A stretch of DNA of 8,695 nt from an uncultured Anaerosacchariphilus sp. (GTDB taxonomy: Bacteria > Bacillota > Clostridia > Lachnospirales > Lachnospiraceae), in assembly GCA_934373375.1 (NCBI GenBank), contig CAKROP010000067.1:1-8695 (forward strand), in the 5' to 3' direction. The notes under the pieces were generated by a model. It was not told the origin of the DNA, searched no databases, and saw only the letters and a program-made list of their open reading frames with translations. The position numbers and the translations under genes are program-made. Below are positions 1 to 6,469 of the stretch, one piece after another (the first letter of the stretch is position 1; each line of letters opens with the position of its first letter).

Positions 1-1031
1 TCGGAACGCCCCACCGTATCCCGCTTGCCCTTCAGCTCATAGCCGTCCAGATTCAGACCGTACTCCGACTGATTTAGGAGTTCCTCTGTCGGCAGCGTCT
101 GGGGCGTTACGGATTTGTAGGAATACTCCTCCGCCTTTCCCTCGTTCAGCTTCGCGCGGTTCAGCTGCTTGGAATCCACCGGCTCCGCCAGCATATAGAG
201 TCCCCAGTATTCATGGTTGAAGAACACCTCCACATAGGTCATCCGGGTGCCGAAATAAGCGCTTGGGAAATCGCTTCTCACCGCGCCGATTTCACTCCAG
301 AGATCCGCGTTCAGCTTGTCGCGGATCTTGGAAGAATCTGTATACATGGCGTTCAGAATCCATTCATCATCCGAACGCAGGCCGAACAGAGATTTTTTAT
401 CTGCTACAATATCGCCGCTTTTCTTCTGCTTTTTCAGGGTCAGCTTATACCCCTTCTTCGGATACATGCGGCTGGTATTGCCACGGATATGGGCCTCCAG
501 AATGCTGGATGAGGTCCAGTTTACCTTGGTGGTATTATCCCAGAAAAAGGCGCTTCCGCCAAAAACCTCTGTGTCCGCGCTTTCTGCCGTCTCAATGGAA
601 ATGACCGGAAGGCCGGTGGCCACCACCTGACAGATCTGGTATTCCCCATCCTTTACTGCATAGAAACAGAAGGGTTTTCCCGTCCGGATGGCTTCCTGCT
701 TGTCCGTGTCGGCCATATCCTCCTCAAAAAGGAGCTGTACGCTCTTATCGAGGGAACTAAGCTCCCCGCTCTCCCATACGTCCGTCTCCATATCCAGAGG
801 CAGATAGAAGGTCGAGGTGGCGCTGTCATAGGGCAGCTGCTCTCCGGAAAACGCCAACGCCGTAAAAAACGGCTCCGCCGCCTGCGTATGAGTCGCTTTC
901 ATGGCCTTTATATCCTCCGCGTCCGCGCTCCGATAGCCCAGTGCCGGCGTAAGGAACCGCCAGCAGAAGACGCCTGTGAGGCAGCAGCCAAGCAATATCA
1001 AATTTAAAAGAAGCGCTATCTTCTTTTTCAC
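1..1031 (-). CDS. CotH-family kinase-like protein, first of two tandem paralogues read here as the downstream copy (3' end outside window)
   Basis: 343 residues are readable from a GTG start before the window edge cuts off the C-terminus. The N-terminus is MKKK followed by a hydrophobic stretch (residues 5-22) containing LLGC, a possible lipobox with Cys16; it could equally be a plain membrane anchor. Family signatures are HIRGNTS at 181-187 followed by PKKGYKLTL, then DDEW at 221-224 and SKIRDKL at 234-240. These align collinearly with the neighbouring 531-residue protein, so the two are paralogues. CotH proteins are atypical protein kinases (known for phosphorylating spore-coat proteins in Bacillus); the expected catalytic WDxD segment lies beyond the window edge. 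The GTG start is chosen because it overlaps the upstream stop as GTGA and has GGAGGAG eight bases before it. An insertion of about 20 residues near 307-329 distinguishes it from its paralogue. The substrate is unknown, and it is presumably exported or membrane-anchored. Confidence 0.85.
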   Translation of the reverse strand, partial: MKKKIALLLNLILLGCCLTGVFCWRFLTPALGYRSADAEDIKAMKATHTQAAEPFFTALAFSGEQLPYDSATSTFYLPLDMETDVWESGELSSLDKSVQLLFEEDMADTDKQEAIRTGKPFCFYAVKDGEYQICQVVATGLPVISIETAESADTEVFGGSAFFWDNTTKVNWTSSSILEAHIRGNTSRMYPKKGYKLTLKKQKKSGDIVADKKSLFGLRSDDEWILNAMYTDSSKIRDKLNADLWSEIGAVRSDFPSAYFGTRMTYVEVFFNHEYWGLYMLAEPVDSKQLNRAKLNEGKAEEYSYKSVTPQTLPTEELLNQSEYGLNLDGYELKGKRDTVGRS

Positions 1032-2623
1032 TCCACATACTCCTCCAAATCCAGATAGGAAAGCGGATCAGCCATCTGCTCATCCAGAAAGGCCATCCGG
1101 TCACAGGCAAGCTCTTTCAGACTCTCATAGTCGGAATTATGTCCGCCATTTTCCCAAATAGCCTGATCCCGCTCAAAGGCTCCGGAATCCACCACGCTGT
1201 GGGCATAACTATCAATATGCTCGCAGAGCCACCCGTCGGAATAGACGCTTTCCCGCAGCTCCTTCCATCTGGCCGTGACCTTCGCCCGGGCGTCGTCCAC
1301 GTCAAGCTTCACCAGACGGTCGCCTATTTTCCAGGCGATGCGCATGGTCAGAATGTCTTCCGAGAACCTGGTACGGTTCCCCGCATCAAAATCGTGTACA
1401 TTTCCCCAGGTATAATCCATGTCCCAGGGCATGAAACGAATCTGATACCGGTCGTCCGCACAGACCGCCGGATAGAAGATATTCCGCTGAATATTATCCA
1501 TGCCGATGACAGCCTGAAGATAGAGCCAGACGTCCAGCGCGTTATCCACATCGATCAGCTCCCCGATATGGGCCGCAAAGGTCTCGTCGTCTGCCCCCAG
1601 ATATGCAAGGTATGTGTCGAGGACTTCCCGATGGGCTTCATCATCCGCGCTGTGATTTCCCTTCAGCTCATAGACGTCCGGATCCTTCTGCTTGTACAGA
1701 TACTCCTCCGGCTCCTTTCCGTTTTCTTTGGTCAGACCCAGCTGCTTGTAGTCCACTGGCTCCATCAGACCGTAGATACCGCGATAGTCCCCATTTTGAA
1801 AGACCTCAATGTATTCCATATGATAGCCATAAAAACCGGTCGATTCAATACCCAAAGCGCCTGATTCGTTCCATATATCCTGAGAAAGTTTATCACGTAC
1901 CTTCGAGTCTTCGCTGTACATGGCATAGAGCAGCCACTCATCGTCGGTCCGCATTCCCAGGAAGGACAGCTTGTTTTTCCGCAAAGCGCCCGCGCCGGTC
2001 TGGTTCTGCTTGTACAGGGTCATTTTGTAGGATTTCTTCGGGTTCAGACGGCTGGATCCGCCCCGGATATGGGCGCTCATGACACTTTCCGTCACCCAGT
2101 TTTCCTTGGTGTCCGCCGCATAGAACCGCATGGTTCCGTAGTTCTCGTCGTAGCGTATCTCCTCGCCGCTGTCCGTCGTGAGGCTTATCATAGGCAGTCC
2201 TGAAAATACCACCTGTACGATCTCATAATTTCCGCCCTTCACCGCCAGCAGCCGATAGGCCTTACCGGTCTTTACGGCCTCCTGCTTATCATCAAGCAGC
2301 GGATTGTCCAGAAGATAAAGCTCGACGCCGTCCGCTCCCTGAAAGCTTCCGCTCTCCCAGGCGGAATTGTCCAGGTCCACCGGAATGTACCAGGTCCGGC
2401 TGGCCTCGTCGCAGGGCAGCTCCCCGTCCGCGAAATAAAGCCCGGTAAGCAGCCGCTCCTCCCCTTCCACCGGCGTCAGGCTTTTCATCAGCTTCTCCGC
2501 CTTTTTCACAGTCAGCACCTGGGAATCCAGCGCAGATGCCGGCACCGGAAACCTTATCAGCCAGACGGAACTGATAAGGAGCAGCACAAGGCAGACAGCC
2601 AGTGCTATCCTTTTCTCCCTCAT
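1028..2623 (-). CDS. CotH-family kinase-like exported/membrane-anchored protein
   Basis: 531 residues with an N-terminal signal/anchor helix (about residues 5-23, after MREKR) and no other clear membrane segment, so the bulk should face outside. CotH-family landmarks appear in order: HIRGGSS at 185-191 with PKKSYKMTL, DDEW at 227-230, KVRDKL at 241-246, DNIQRN at 376-381, and the acidic PWDMDYTWG at 399-407, which matches the WDxD metal/catalytic motif of CotH atypical kinases. Both the basic loop and the acidic motif are intact, so activity is plausible. The family phosphorylates secreted or spore-coat proteins; no target is evident here. The ATG has AAAGGAG five bases upstream. It follows the GtrA gene by 31 bases and overlaps the next CotH gene by four, so the two copies are probably translated together. 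Confidence 0.88.
   Translation of the reverse strand: MREKRIALAVCLVLLLISSVWLIRFPVPASALDSQVLTVKKAEKLMKSLTPVEGEERLLTGLYFADGELPCDEASRTWYIPVDLDNSAWESGSFQGADGVELYLLDNPLLDDKQEAVKTGKAYRLLAVKGGNYEIVQVVFSGLPMISLTTDSGEEIRYDENYGTMRFYAADTKENWVTESVMSAHIRGGSSRLNPKKSYKMTLYKQNQTGAGALRKNKLSFLGMRTDDEWLLYAMYSEDSKVRDKLSQDIWNESGALGIESTGFYGYHMEYIEVFQNGDYRGIYGLMEPVDYKQLGLTKENGKEPEEYLYKQKDPDVYELKGNHSADDEAHREVLDTYLAYLGADDETFAAHIGELIDVDNALDVWLYLQAVIGMDNIQRNIFYPAVCADDRYQIRFMPWDMDYTWGNVHDFDAGNRTRFSEDILTMRIAWKIGDRLVKLDVDDARAKVTARWKELRESVYSDGWLCEHIDSYAHSVVDSGAFERDQAIWENGGHNSDYESLKELACDRMAFLDEQMADPLSYLDLEEYVE
1040..1046 (-). promoter_or_regulatory. Strong ribosome binding site inside the end of the upstream CotH gene
   Basis: GGAGGAG on the minus strand lies eight bases before the GTG start at 1031 and encodes part of the upstream protein's final LEEYVE. 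Together with the GTGA overlap it fixes the unusual GTG start of the downstream CotH gene. Confidence 0.75.
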
Positions 2624-2654
2624 ATCTGCTCCTTTCTGAAAGCGATTATTTTGC

Positions 2655-3083
2655 TCAGTGCTTTTCGATAAAAATTTTACGTGTAATAAAGTTGTAAACC
2701 ATCACCACTGCGGTCGCGAAAATCTTCACTACCATATATGCGTAACGGGAATATGCCGCCAGCATGCTGCTCTGATCCATCAGGCCCTCCAGCCAGCCGG
2801 TACCTGCCCACATGAGAAGCTGGTTGATACCGAGGCCAATCAGGCTTAAGACTACAAAGATCCCGAACTGAGCCGTCTTATTGGCATTCTTATCCGCGTC
2901 GAAGACTACGGTAATGCTTAAGATGTAATTGACTACGGTAGAGATGGTGTAGGAGCATGCACTGGAAATAAAGGATGGGATTCCCACCAGCTCAGTTAAA
3001 GCCACCATAATAAAGTAATCAATAAAGAAACACAGGAAGCCCACGGCTCCAAATTTTACAATCTGTCCGAATAATTTTTTCAT
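2655..3083 (-). CDS. GtrA-family membrane protein (putative polyprenyl-phosphate-sugar flippase)
   Basis: 142 residues with four predicted membrane helices (roughly 8-30, 35-60, 71-92 and 112-134). GtrA hallmarks are visible: FGAVGFLCFFIDY at 11-23, the SYT...NYILS...VFD segment at 44-62, and the C-terminal KIFATAVVMVYNF...KIFIEK at 120-141. GtrA/GtcA proteins are thought to flip, or help flip, undecaprenyl-phosphate-linked sugars, and in Gram-positives they work with a GT2 enzyme in teichoic-acid glycosylation. Here the GT2 gene lies nearby on the other strand, while GtrA sits inside the LtaS-like operon, six bases after the GDPD gene, whose last codons hold its GGAG ribosome site. The length is normal for the family. 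The carried sugar cannot be told from sequence. Confidence 0.9.
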   Translation of the reverse strand: MKKLFGQIVKFGAVGFLCFFIDYFIMVALTELVGIPSFISSACSYTISTVVNYILSITVVFDADKNANKTAQFGIFVVLSLIGLGINQLLMWAGTGWLEGLMDQSSMLAAYSRYAYMVVKIFATAVVMVYNFITRKIFIEKH

Positions 3084-3089
3084 TTCGTA

Positions 3090-4544
3090 CTATTCTCCAC
3101 TTTCTCTCAGCTCTTCTAAGGCGCGCGGGCTCCAGTAATCGGTGTAGAAGCCGTACACGCCCTTTTTCATATATTTTCGGATCTCCGACGGCTCGTCCAC
3201 CACATGGACGAACATATCCAGCTTATTGTCCGCCGCCAGGTTCACGAAGTAGGCGGTTTTCTTCCACTTGACCGGCACCGTGAAGGCTCCGAAATTCATC
3301 TCCTTGGAGTATTTGGCCGCCGCTTCCTCTGCCTCCGTTGTCTTCGGCAGCTGATAGAAGGTAAACAGCCAGTGCTTCATGGAATAAATCGCATTGATTT
3401 TATCATAATCTTCCGCATTATACAACTGCACAATCAGACGATCCAGCAGTTTTTCCTGTCCCATTTCCCGGGCCAGGGCCACAAATTTCTCTATGACCTC
3501 GGGCAAATCGGTGTTTTCATCCTGCTTCACATCGGTGATAAAATATAGCTCCGGATGCTCCGACCAGATTTCCAGAAGGCCTCTGGCCGTCAGGGTAGTC
3601 AGGGTTCCGTAGTATTTTTCCCGCTCAAAGGTGGCCAGATCCGGAATGCGCCCGTCATAGGACACATCGAAGGTATCCTTCTTCCAGTTGTGGCGGCAGA
3701 CAATCTCACCGTCAGACGTCTTGGCCAGATCCACCTCGATGATTTTGAAGCCTTCGGAAATGGACTCCTCCAGGGCGTCCCGGGTATTCGTGTATTTATA
3801 CTCGCCCGCATTTCCCAGGGCATGGGCGATAAGGCAGCTTTCCTCATACCACTGGATTTCATGGTGGGCCAGGCTGTCGTGATCGCCCCGGCGGCACACA
3901 TTCAGCCAGAATTCACCCAGCAGCTCCTTCTGTCCCTCCGGCGTGTAGGGTCCTGTCCAGTAGACGCTGACCAGCGTAGTTCCGCCCTTGAACGCCCGGA
4001 TTTCGCCACGCTCCGTCACGTAGGCCACATCCGGACGACTGCTTTCATAGGTGACATTTTCTACCTGCGCGTTGGCCGGTGTGGGCTTTGGCTGAAAGGA
4101 TACGCTGTCCCCCCGATGTACCAGATAATAGTACTCATTGACCGGAAGCTCCTCCGGCAGGGAGACTTCCATGCGGACAGCCTTCTGTACCACCGTTACC
4201 GGCACCTCCGTATACACCTTCGGGTTTCCGACAGCAGTCACCCGCACAGCCGCTGTGCCGGGCGTGTGCCCAATCAATACGCCCTCATCCGTCACCTCCG
4301 CCACCACCGGGTCGGAAGACTCATAGCGAAGCGCCGTATCCGCCAGCTTATTTCGCGTCCCGGCCTTTGCCGCAATGGGCGTCCGCGCTTCCTGTGTATA
4401 GCGGGTGAGCGTATATCCGTCCTCCGGCATATTGAAGATTTGGACGTCCGTGATCGCCTCCACATACAGATACTGATGAAGCCCATATCCCCCGACGACA
4501 GCCGTCAGGATGAGGAGCGCTGTTATTATGAACTTTTTTTTCAT
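3090..4544 (-). CDS. Membrane-anchored Big2-like Ig domains fused to a GDPD-family phosphodiesterase
   Basis: 484 residues. An N-terminal anchor or signal helix (about 4-22) is followed by two bacterial Ig-like (Big2-type) modules: YESSDPVVAEVTDEG...GTAAVRV around 74-104 and YESSRPDVAYVTERG...GGTTLVSV around 166-194. The C-terminal half (about 236-484) is a glycerophosphodiester phosphodiesterase TIM barrel: IAHALGN at 239-245, YTNT at 251-254, EVD at 270-272, TSDGE at 276-280, RHNW at 284-287, FITDVK at 335-340 and YGFYTDY at 464-470. Candidate catalytic or metal residues are His241, Glu270, Asp272 and His285. The usual HRG reads HAL, so the phosphate-binding Arg is absent; I recall a GDPD-like subgroup with HAxG. 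Likely substrates are extracellular glycerophosphodiesters, such as polymer made by the LtaS-like enzyme encoded eight bases upstream. The start has AGGAG overlapping the upstream stop. Confidence 0.87.
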   Translation of the reverse strand: MKKKFIITALLILTAVVGGYGLHQYLYVEAITDVQIFNMPEDGYTLTRYTQEARTPIAAKAGTRNKLADTALRYESSDPVVAEVTDEGVLIGHTPGTAAVRVTAVGNPKVYTEVPVTVVQKAVRMEVSLPEELPVNEYYYLVHRGDSVSFQPKPTPANAQVENVTYESSRPDVAYVTERGEIRAFKGGTTLVSVYWTGPYTPEGQKELLGEFWLNVCRRGDHDSLAHHEIQWYEESCLIAHALGNAGEYKYTNTRDALEESISEGFKIIEVDLAKTSDGEIVCRHNWKKDTFDVSYDGRIPDLATFEREKYYGTLTTLTARGLLEIWSEHPELYFITDVKQDENTDLPEVIEKFVALAREMGQEKLLDRLIVQLYNAEDYDKINAIYSMKHWLFTFYQLPKTTEAEEAAAKYSKEMNFGAFTVPVKWKKTAYFVNLAADNKLDMFVHVVDEPSEIRKYMKKGVYGFYTDYWSPRALEELRESGE

Positions 4545-4552
4545 GTCATCTC

Positions 4553-6343
4553 CTAAGGTGTGATAGTAAAGAGTTCGTCAATCCGGTTTTTCCGATCCGC
4601 CACGGCATTGTATTCCAGCTTCTGATAATCCAGCAGCTCCTCCGGTTTTTCTGTATTTTTGCCCCAGGCTGCATAACTGCCATCCGCCAGATAATAACCA
4701 TTTTTCGTAAGTGCCGGGATCGTATTCCAGGTTTTCAGAAGCAGCTTATCATAATCCGTGAGTTCCAGATTGGCTGTCTCCAGAATCTTCGCCCCCAGAT
4801 AATTGGCGCTGATTTTGTCTATCTCCTGACTCTCCAGCTCATAATTGGTCCAGATAATAAACGGCGTCACATACTGCTTATCCGCTTCTTCCGCTGTCAG
4901 CTCTTTCATGGATTTTCCATACAATGCTTCATAAAACCCATTTTCAATGGCAGCCTGATGATCGCCAAACATTACAATCATCGTCGGTTCTTCCACCCCG
5001 GAAAAATAATCCAGCAGATAGGCAAAGGCTTCATCTGACTTTTTCATCAGCGACAGATAGCGATCCGCCTGCTCGTATCCCGCCACATCGCCTCCGGCCT
5101 GTATTTCCTGCCGGAAATCCGGAAATGCTTCCTCATAGCCCCCGTGATTCTGCATGGTTACATTAAACACAAACAGCTTTTCTCCCGGCTCCTTTTCCTC
5201 GTAACGTTCTATCAGCCGCTGATAATCTCCCAGATCGCTGACATAATTGCGAAGCCGCTCCGCCTCCTGGAACCCGCCGCTGGAAATGAATTCGTCAAAT
5301 CCCATATACTGATATACATTTTTCCGATTCCAGTTTCCCGAGATATTGGGATGCATGGCCACCGTGGTATAGCCCTGGGCCTTCAATGTGCTGACCATAC
5401 CGTATTCCTCCGGACGGCAGTAAGCCTGGTACGCGCTGATTACATAGGGCAGAAGCGCCATGCTGTGGCCGGTCAGAACCTCATACTCGGTATTACTGGT
5501 CCCTCCGCCAAACACCTGCACATACAGATTGCCCCGGATGGTGTTATCGGTAAGACTGCTGATAAACGGGAAATACTCCTGATTCGTCTGAAAATCCCGG
5601 ATAACACGCATATCCGACAGGCTCTCGTTCATAATCACAATCAGGTTCTCCGGCGTGGTCTCTGAAACCGGCGTACTTTCGTAAGAAACCGTTTCCCCGA
5701 TTTGCGCTGTCTCGCTTACGGAATATCCGGCGGGCTTCTCAATTATCATAGATTTCGCCAGGATAGCCGTGGATGTGGCATAGCCGAAATCCTGATAGCT
5801 GCCCTCCAGGCTCCACCAGAATACATCGTCGTCAATTCCGGCCAGCGTGTATTTAATATCGTATCTGTAAAAAGCCAGCAGCCAGGCTGCGAGACAGAGC
5901 ACATAACAGCCCGCCGCGATTCCGCGCTTTTTCCAGGTCAGCTTTTTCATGCGCAGCCGCCAGATCAGCAGAAGCATCAAAATAAGAAGCACTGCGCCGC
6001 AGGCCACTGATTTCGCAAACGTGATGTGATAATTGGATACCACTGCAGCCGCTGTCCTCCAGGCTGTCAGATCCTGCGGCAGAAGAAGCGGCGCCCCTTT
6101 AAACTGCAGCACATAATAATCTGCCGCCGCCAGAATATACAGTACCACCGTCGTTCCTGCAGCCGCTGCCCGAAACCGGTTCACCGCCAGATATACCAAT
6201 ATGTATAGGAAATAATAGAAAATCAGGTTGATAACCGCTCTGGGAAAACTGATATGCAGCAGATTCCCCGTAGTGGTTTCAAACATCAGATACCCGAAAG
6301 CCGGTATGGCAAATGCCGCCAGCCACTTTAATTTTTCTTTCAT
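4553..6343 (-). CDS. LTA-synthase-family phosphoglycerol transferase (membrane sulfatase fold)
   Basis: 596 residues. Five N-terminal membrane helices (about 6-22, 36-56, 62-80, 108-130 and 141-159) are followed by an extracytoplasmic sulfatase-fold domain (about 232-545), the architecture of LtaS. Key residues are NLIVIMNES with Glu240 (metal), GGGTSNTEYEVLTG with Thr282 (catalytic nucleophile), HPNISGNW at 331-338, QNHGGY with His400, and FGDHQA with Asp461 and His462. The family transfers glycerol phosphate from phosphatidylglycerol onto a lipid-anchored acceptor, making lipoteichoic acid or decorating a glycan; which of these applies here is not determined. Translation could be extended to an ATG at 6442, but that start lies upstream of the predicted promoter. 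The ATG at 6343 has AGGGGA seven bases before it and gives the normal family N-terminus. It is the first gene of the five-gene minus-strand cluster. Confidence 0.92.
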   Translation of the reverse strand: MKEKLKWLAAFAIPAFGYLMFETTTGNLLHISFPRAVINLIFYYFLYILVYLAVNRFRAAAAGTTVVLYILAAADYYVLQFKGAPLLLPQDLTAWRTAAAVVSNYHITFAKSVACGAVLLILMLLLIWRLRMKKLTWKKRGIAAGCYVLCLAAWLLAFYRYDIKYTLAGIDDDVFWWSLEGSYQDFGYATSTAILAKSMIIEKPAGYSVSETAQIGETVSYESTPVSETTPENLIVIMNESLSDMRVIRDFQTNQEYFPFISSLTDNTIRGNLYVQVFGGGTSNTEYEVLTGHSMALLPYVISAYQAYCRPEEYGMVSTLKAQGYTTVAMHPNISGNWNRKNVYQYMGFDEFISSGGFQEAERLRNYVSDLGDYQRLIERYEEKEPGEKLFVFNVTMQNHGGYEEAFPDFRQEIQAGGDVAGYEQADRYLSLMKKSDEAFAYLLDYFSGVEEPTMIVMFGDHQAAIENGFYEALYGKSMKELTAEEADKQYVTPFIIWTNYELESQEIDKISANYLGAKILETANLELTDYDKLLLKTWNTIPALTKNGYYLADGSYAAWGKNTEKPEELLDYQKLEYNAVADRKNRIDELFTITP

Positions 6344-6350
6344 TCGTAAT

Positions 6351-6356
6351 TCCCCT
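6351..6356 (-). promoter_or_regulatory. Ribosome binding site deciding the LtaS-like start
   Basis: AGGGGA read on the minus strand lies seven bases before the ATG at 6343-6341. It supports this start over the longer ATG at 6442, which would place 33 unusual arginine-rich residues before the first membrane helix. Confidence 0.75.
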
Positions 6357-6379
6357 GTCTTTTTCCTGTTACCTGCACC

Positions 6380-6408
6380 AGTATACCGTCTTCGCCTCCG
6401 ATTGACAA
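6380..6408 (-). promoter_or_regulatory. Sigma-A-type promoter for the LtaS-GDPD-GtrA-CotH-CotH cluster
   Basis: On the minus strand, TTGTCA (6408-6403) is separated by exactly 17 bases from TATACT (6385-6380). Each hexamer has one mismatch to the TTGACA/TATAAT consensus. Transcription would begin near 6373, giving a leader of about 30 bases before the ATG at 6343. The -35 shares five base pairs with the opposing promoter, so the two should not be occupied at the same time. Confidence 0.8.
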
Positions 6409-6430
6409 GACTTCCCGCAGACGCTATACT
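6402..6430 (+). promoter_or_regulatory. Sigma-A-type promoter for the GT2 glycosyltransferase
   Basis: TTGACA (6402-6407, perfect consensus) is followed by a 17-base spacer and TATACT (6425-6430, one mismatch). The start should fall near 6437, inside a perfect palindrome, leaving a leader of about 33 bases to the ATG at 6470. It is back-to-back with the leftward promoter. Confidence 0.85.
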
Positions 6431-6439
6431 GAATTCAGT
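6428..6439. promoter_or_regulatory. 12-bp perfect palindrome, candidate operator at the GT2 start site
   Basis: ACTGAATTCAGT is its own reverse complement. It overlaps the last three bases of the rightward -10 box and covers the expected transcription start, a classic position for repressor binding. The leftward promoter has the related CTGGTGCAG just after its -10 (minus strand, 6381-6373). No regulator gene is present in the window. Chance occurrence of a 12-bp palindrome is low but not negligible. Confidence 0.45.
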
Positions 6440-6455
6440 CAAATTTTAAGAAAAC

Positions 6456-6461
6456 AGGAAG
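6456..6461 (+). promoter_or_regulatory. Ribosome binding site of the GT2 gene
   Basis: AGGAAG lies eight bases before the ATG at 6470 and supports that start; the short leader contains no earlier in-frame start after the promoter. Confidence 0.7.
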
Positions 6462-6469
6462 TATTTTAC

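Larger units (their letters stand above)
6379..6431. repeat. Imperfect inverted repeat enclosing both divergent promoters
   Basis: The left arm CAGTATACCGTCTTCG (6379-6394) and right arm CGCAGACGCTATACTG (6416-6431) are reverse complements at 14 of 16 positions, separated by 21 bases that hold the near-palindromic TTGACAA (6402-6408). The symmetry centre is 6405. Besides the two -10 hexamers, the arms share a CGTCT block that promoter function does not require, so it may bind a dimeric regulator. Confidence 0.7.

Noticed and set aside
1139..1864. 241-codon plus-strand frame opposite the first CotH gene
   Set aside because: Antisense shadow of conserved CotH coding sequence, with no homology or start signal.
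2624..2654. Terminator or promoter between GtrA and the CotH pair
   Set aside because: The 31-base gap contains a ribosome site but no evident GC-rich hairpin with a T-run and no hexamer pair; read-through is expected.
3555..4556. 333-codon open frame on the plus strand opposite the Ig-GDPD gene
   Set aside because: Lies wholly antisense to a gene with clear domains; composition is shadow-like (rich in Arg, His, Ile), with no recognisable domain or ribosome site.
6379..6431. Invertible promoter switch flanked by inverted repeats
   Set aside because: The symmetric structure is only 53 bp, inversion would recreate nearly the same arrangement, and no recombinase gene is nearby; an operator or overlapping-promoter explanation is simpler.
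6344..6442. 33-residue N-terminal extension of the LtaS-like protein
   Set aside because: Begins upstream of the predicted leftward promoter and transcript start, is arginine-rich before the first helix, and a good ribosome site precedes the ATG at 6343.
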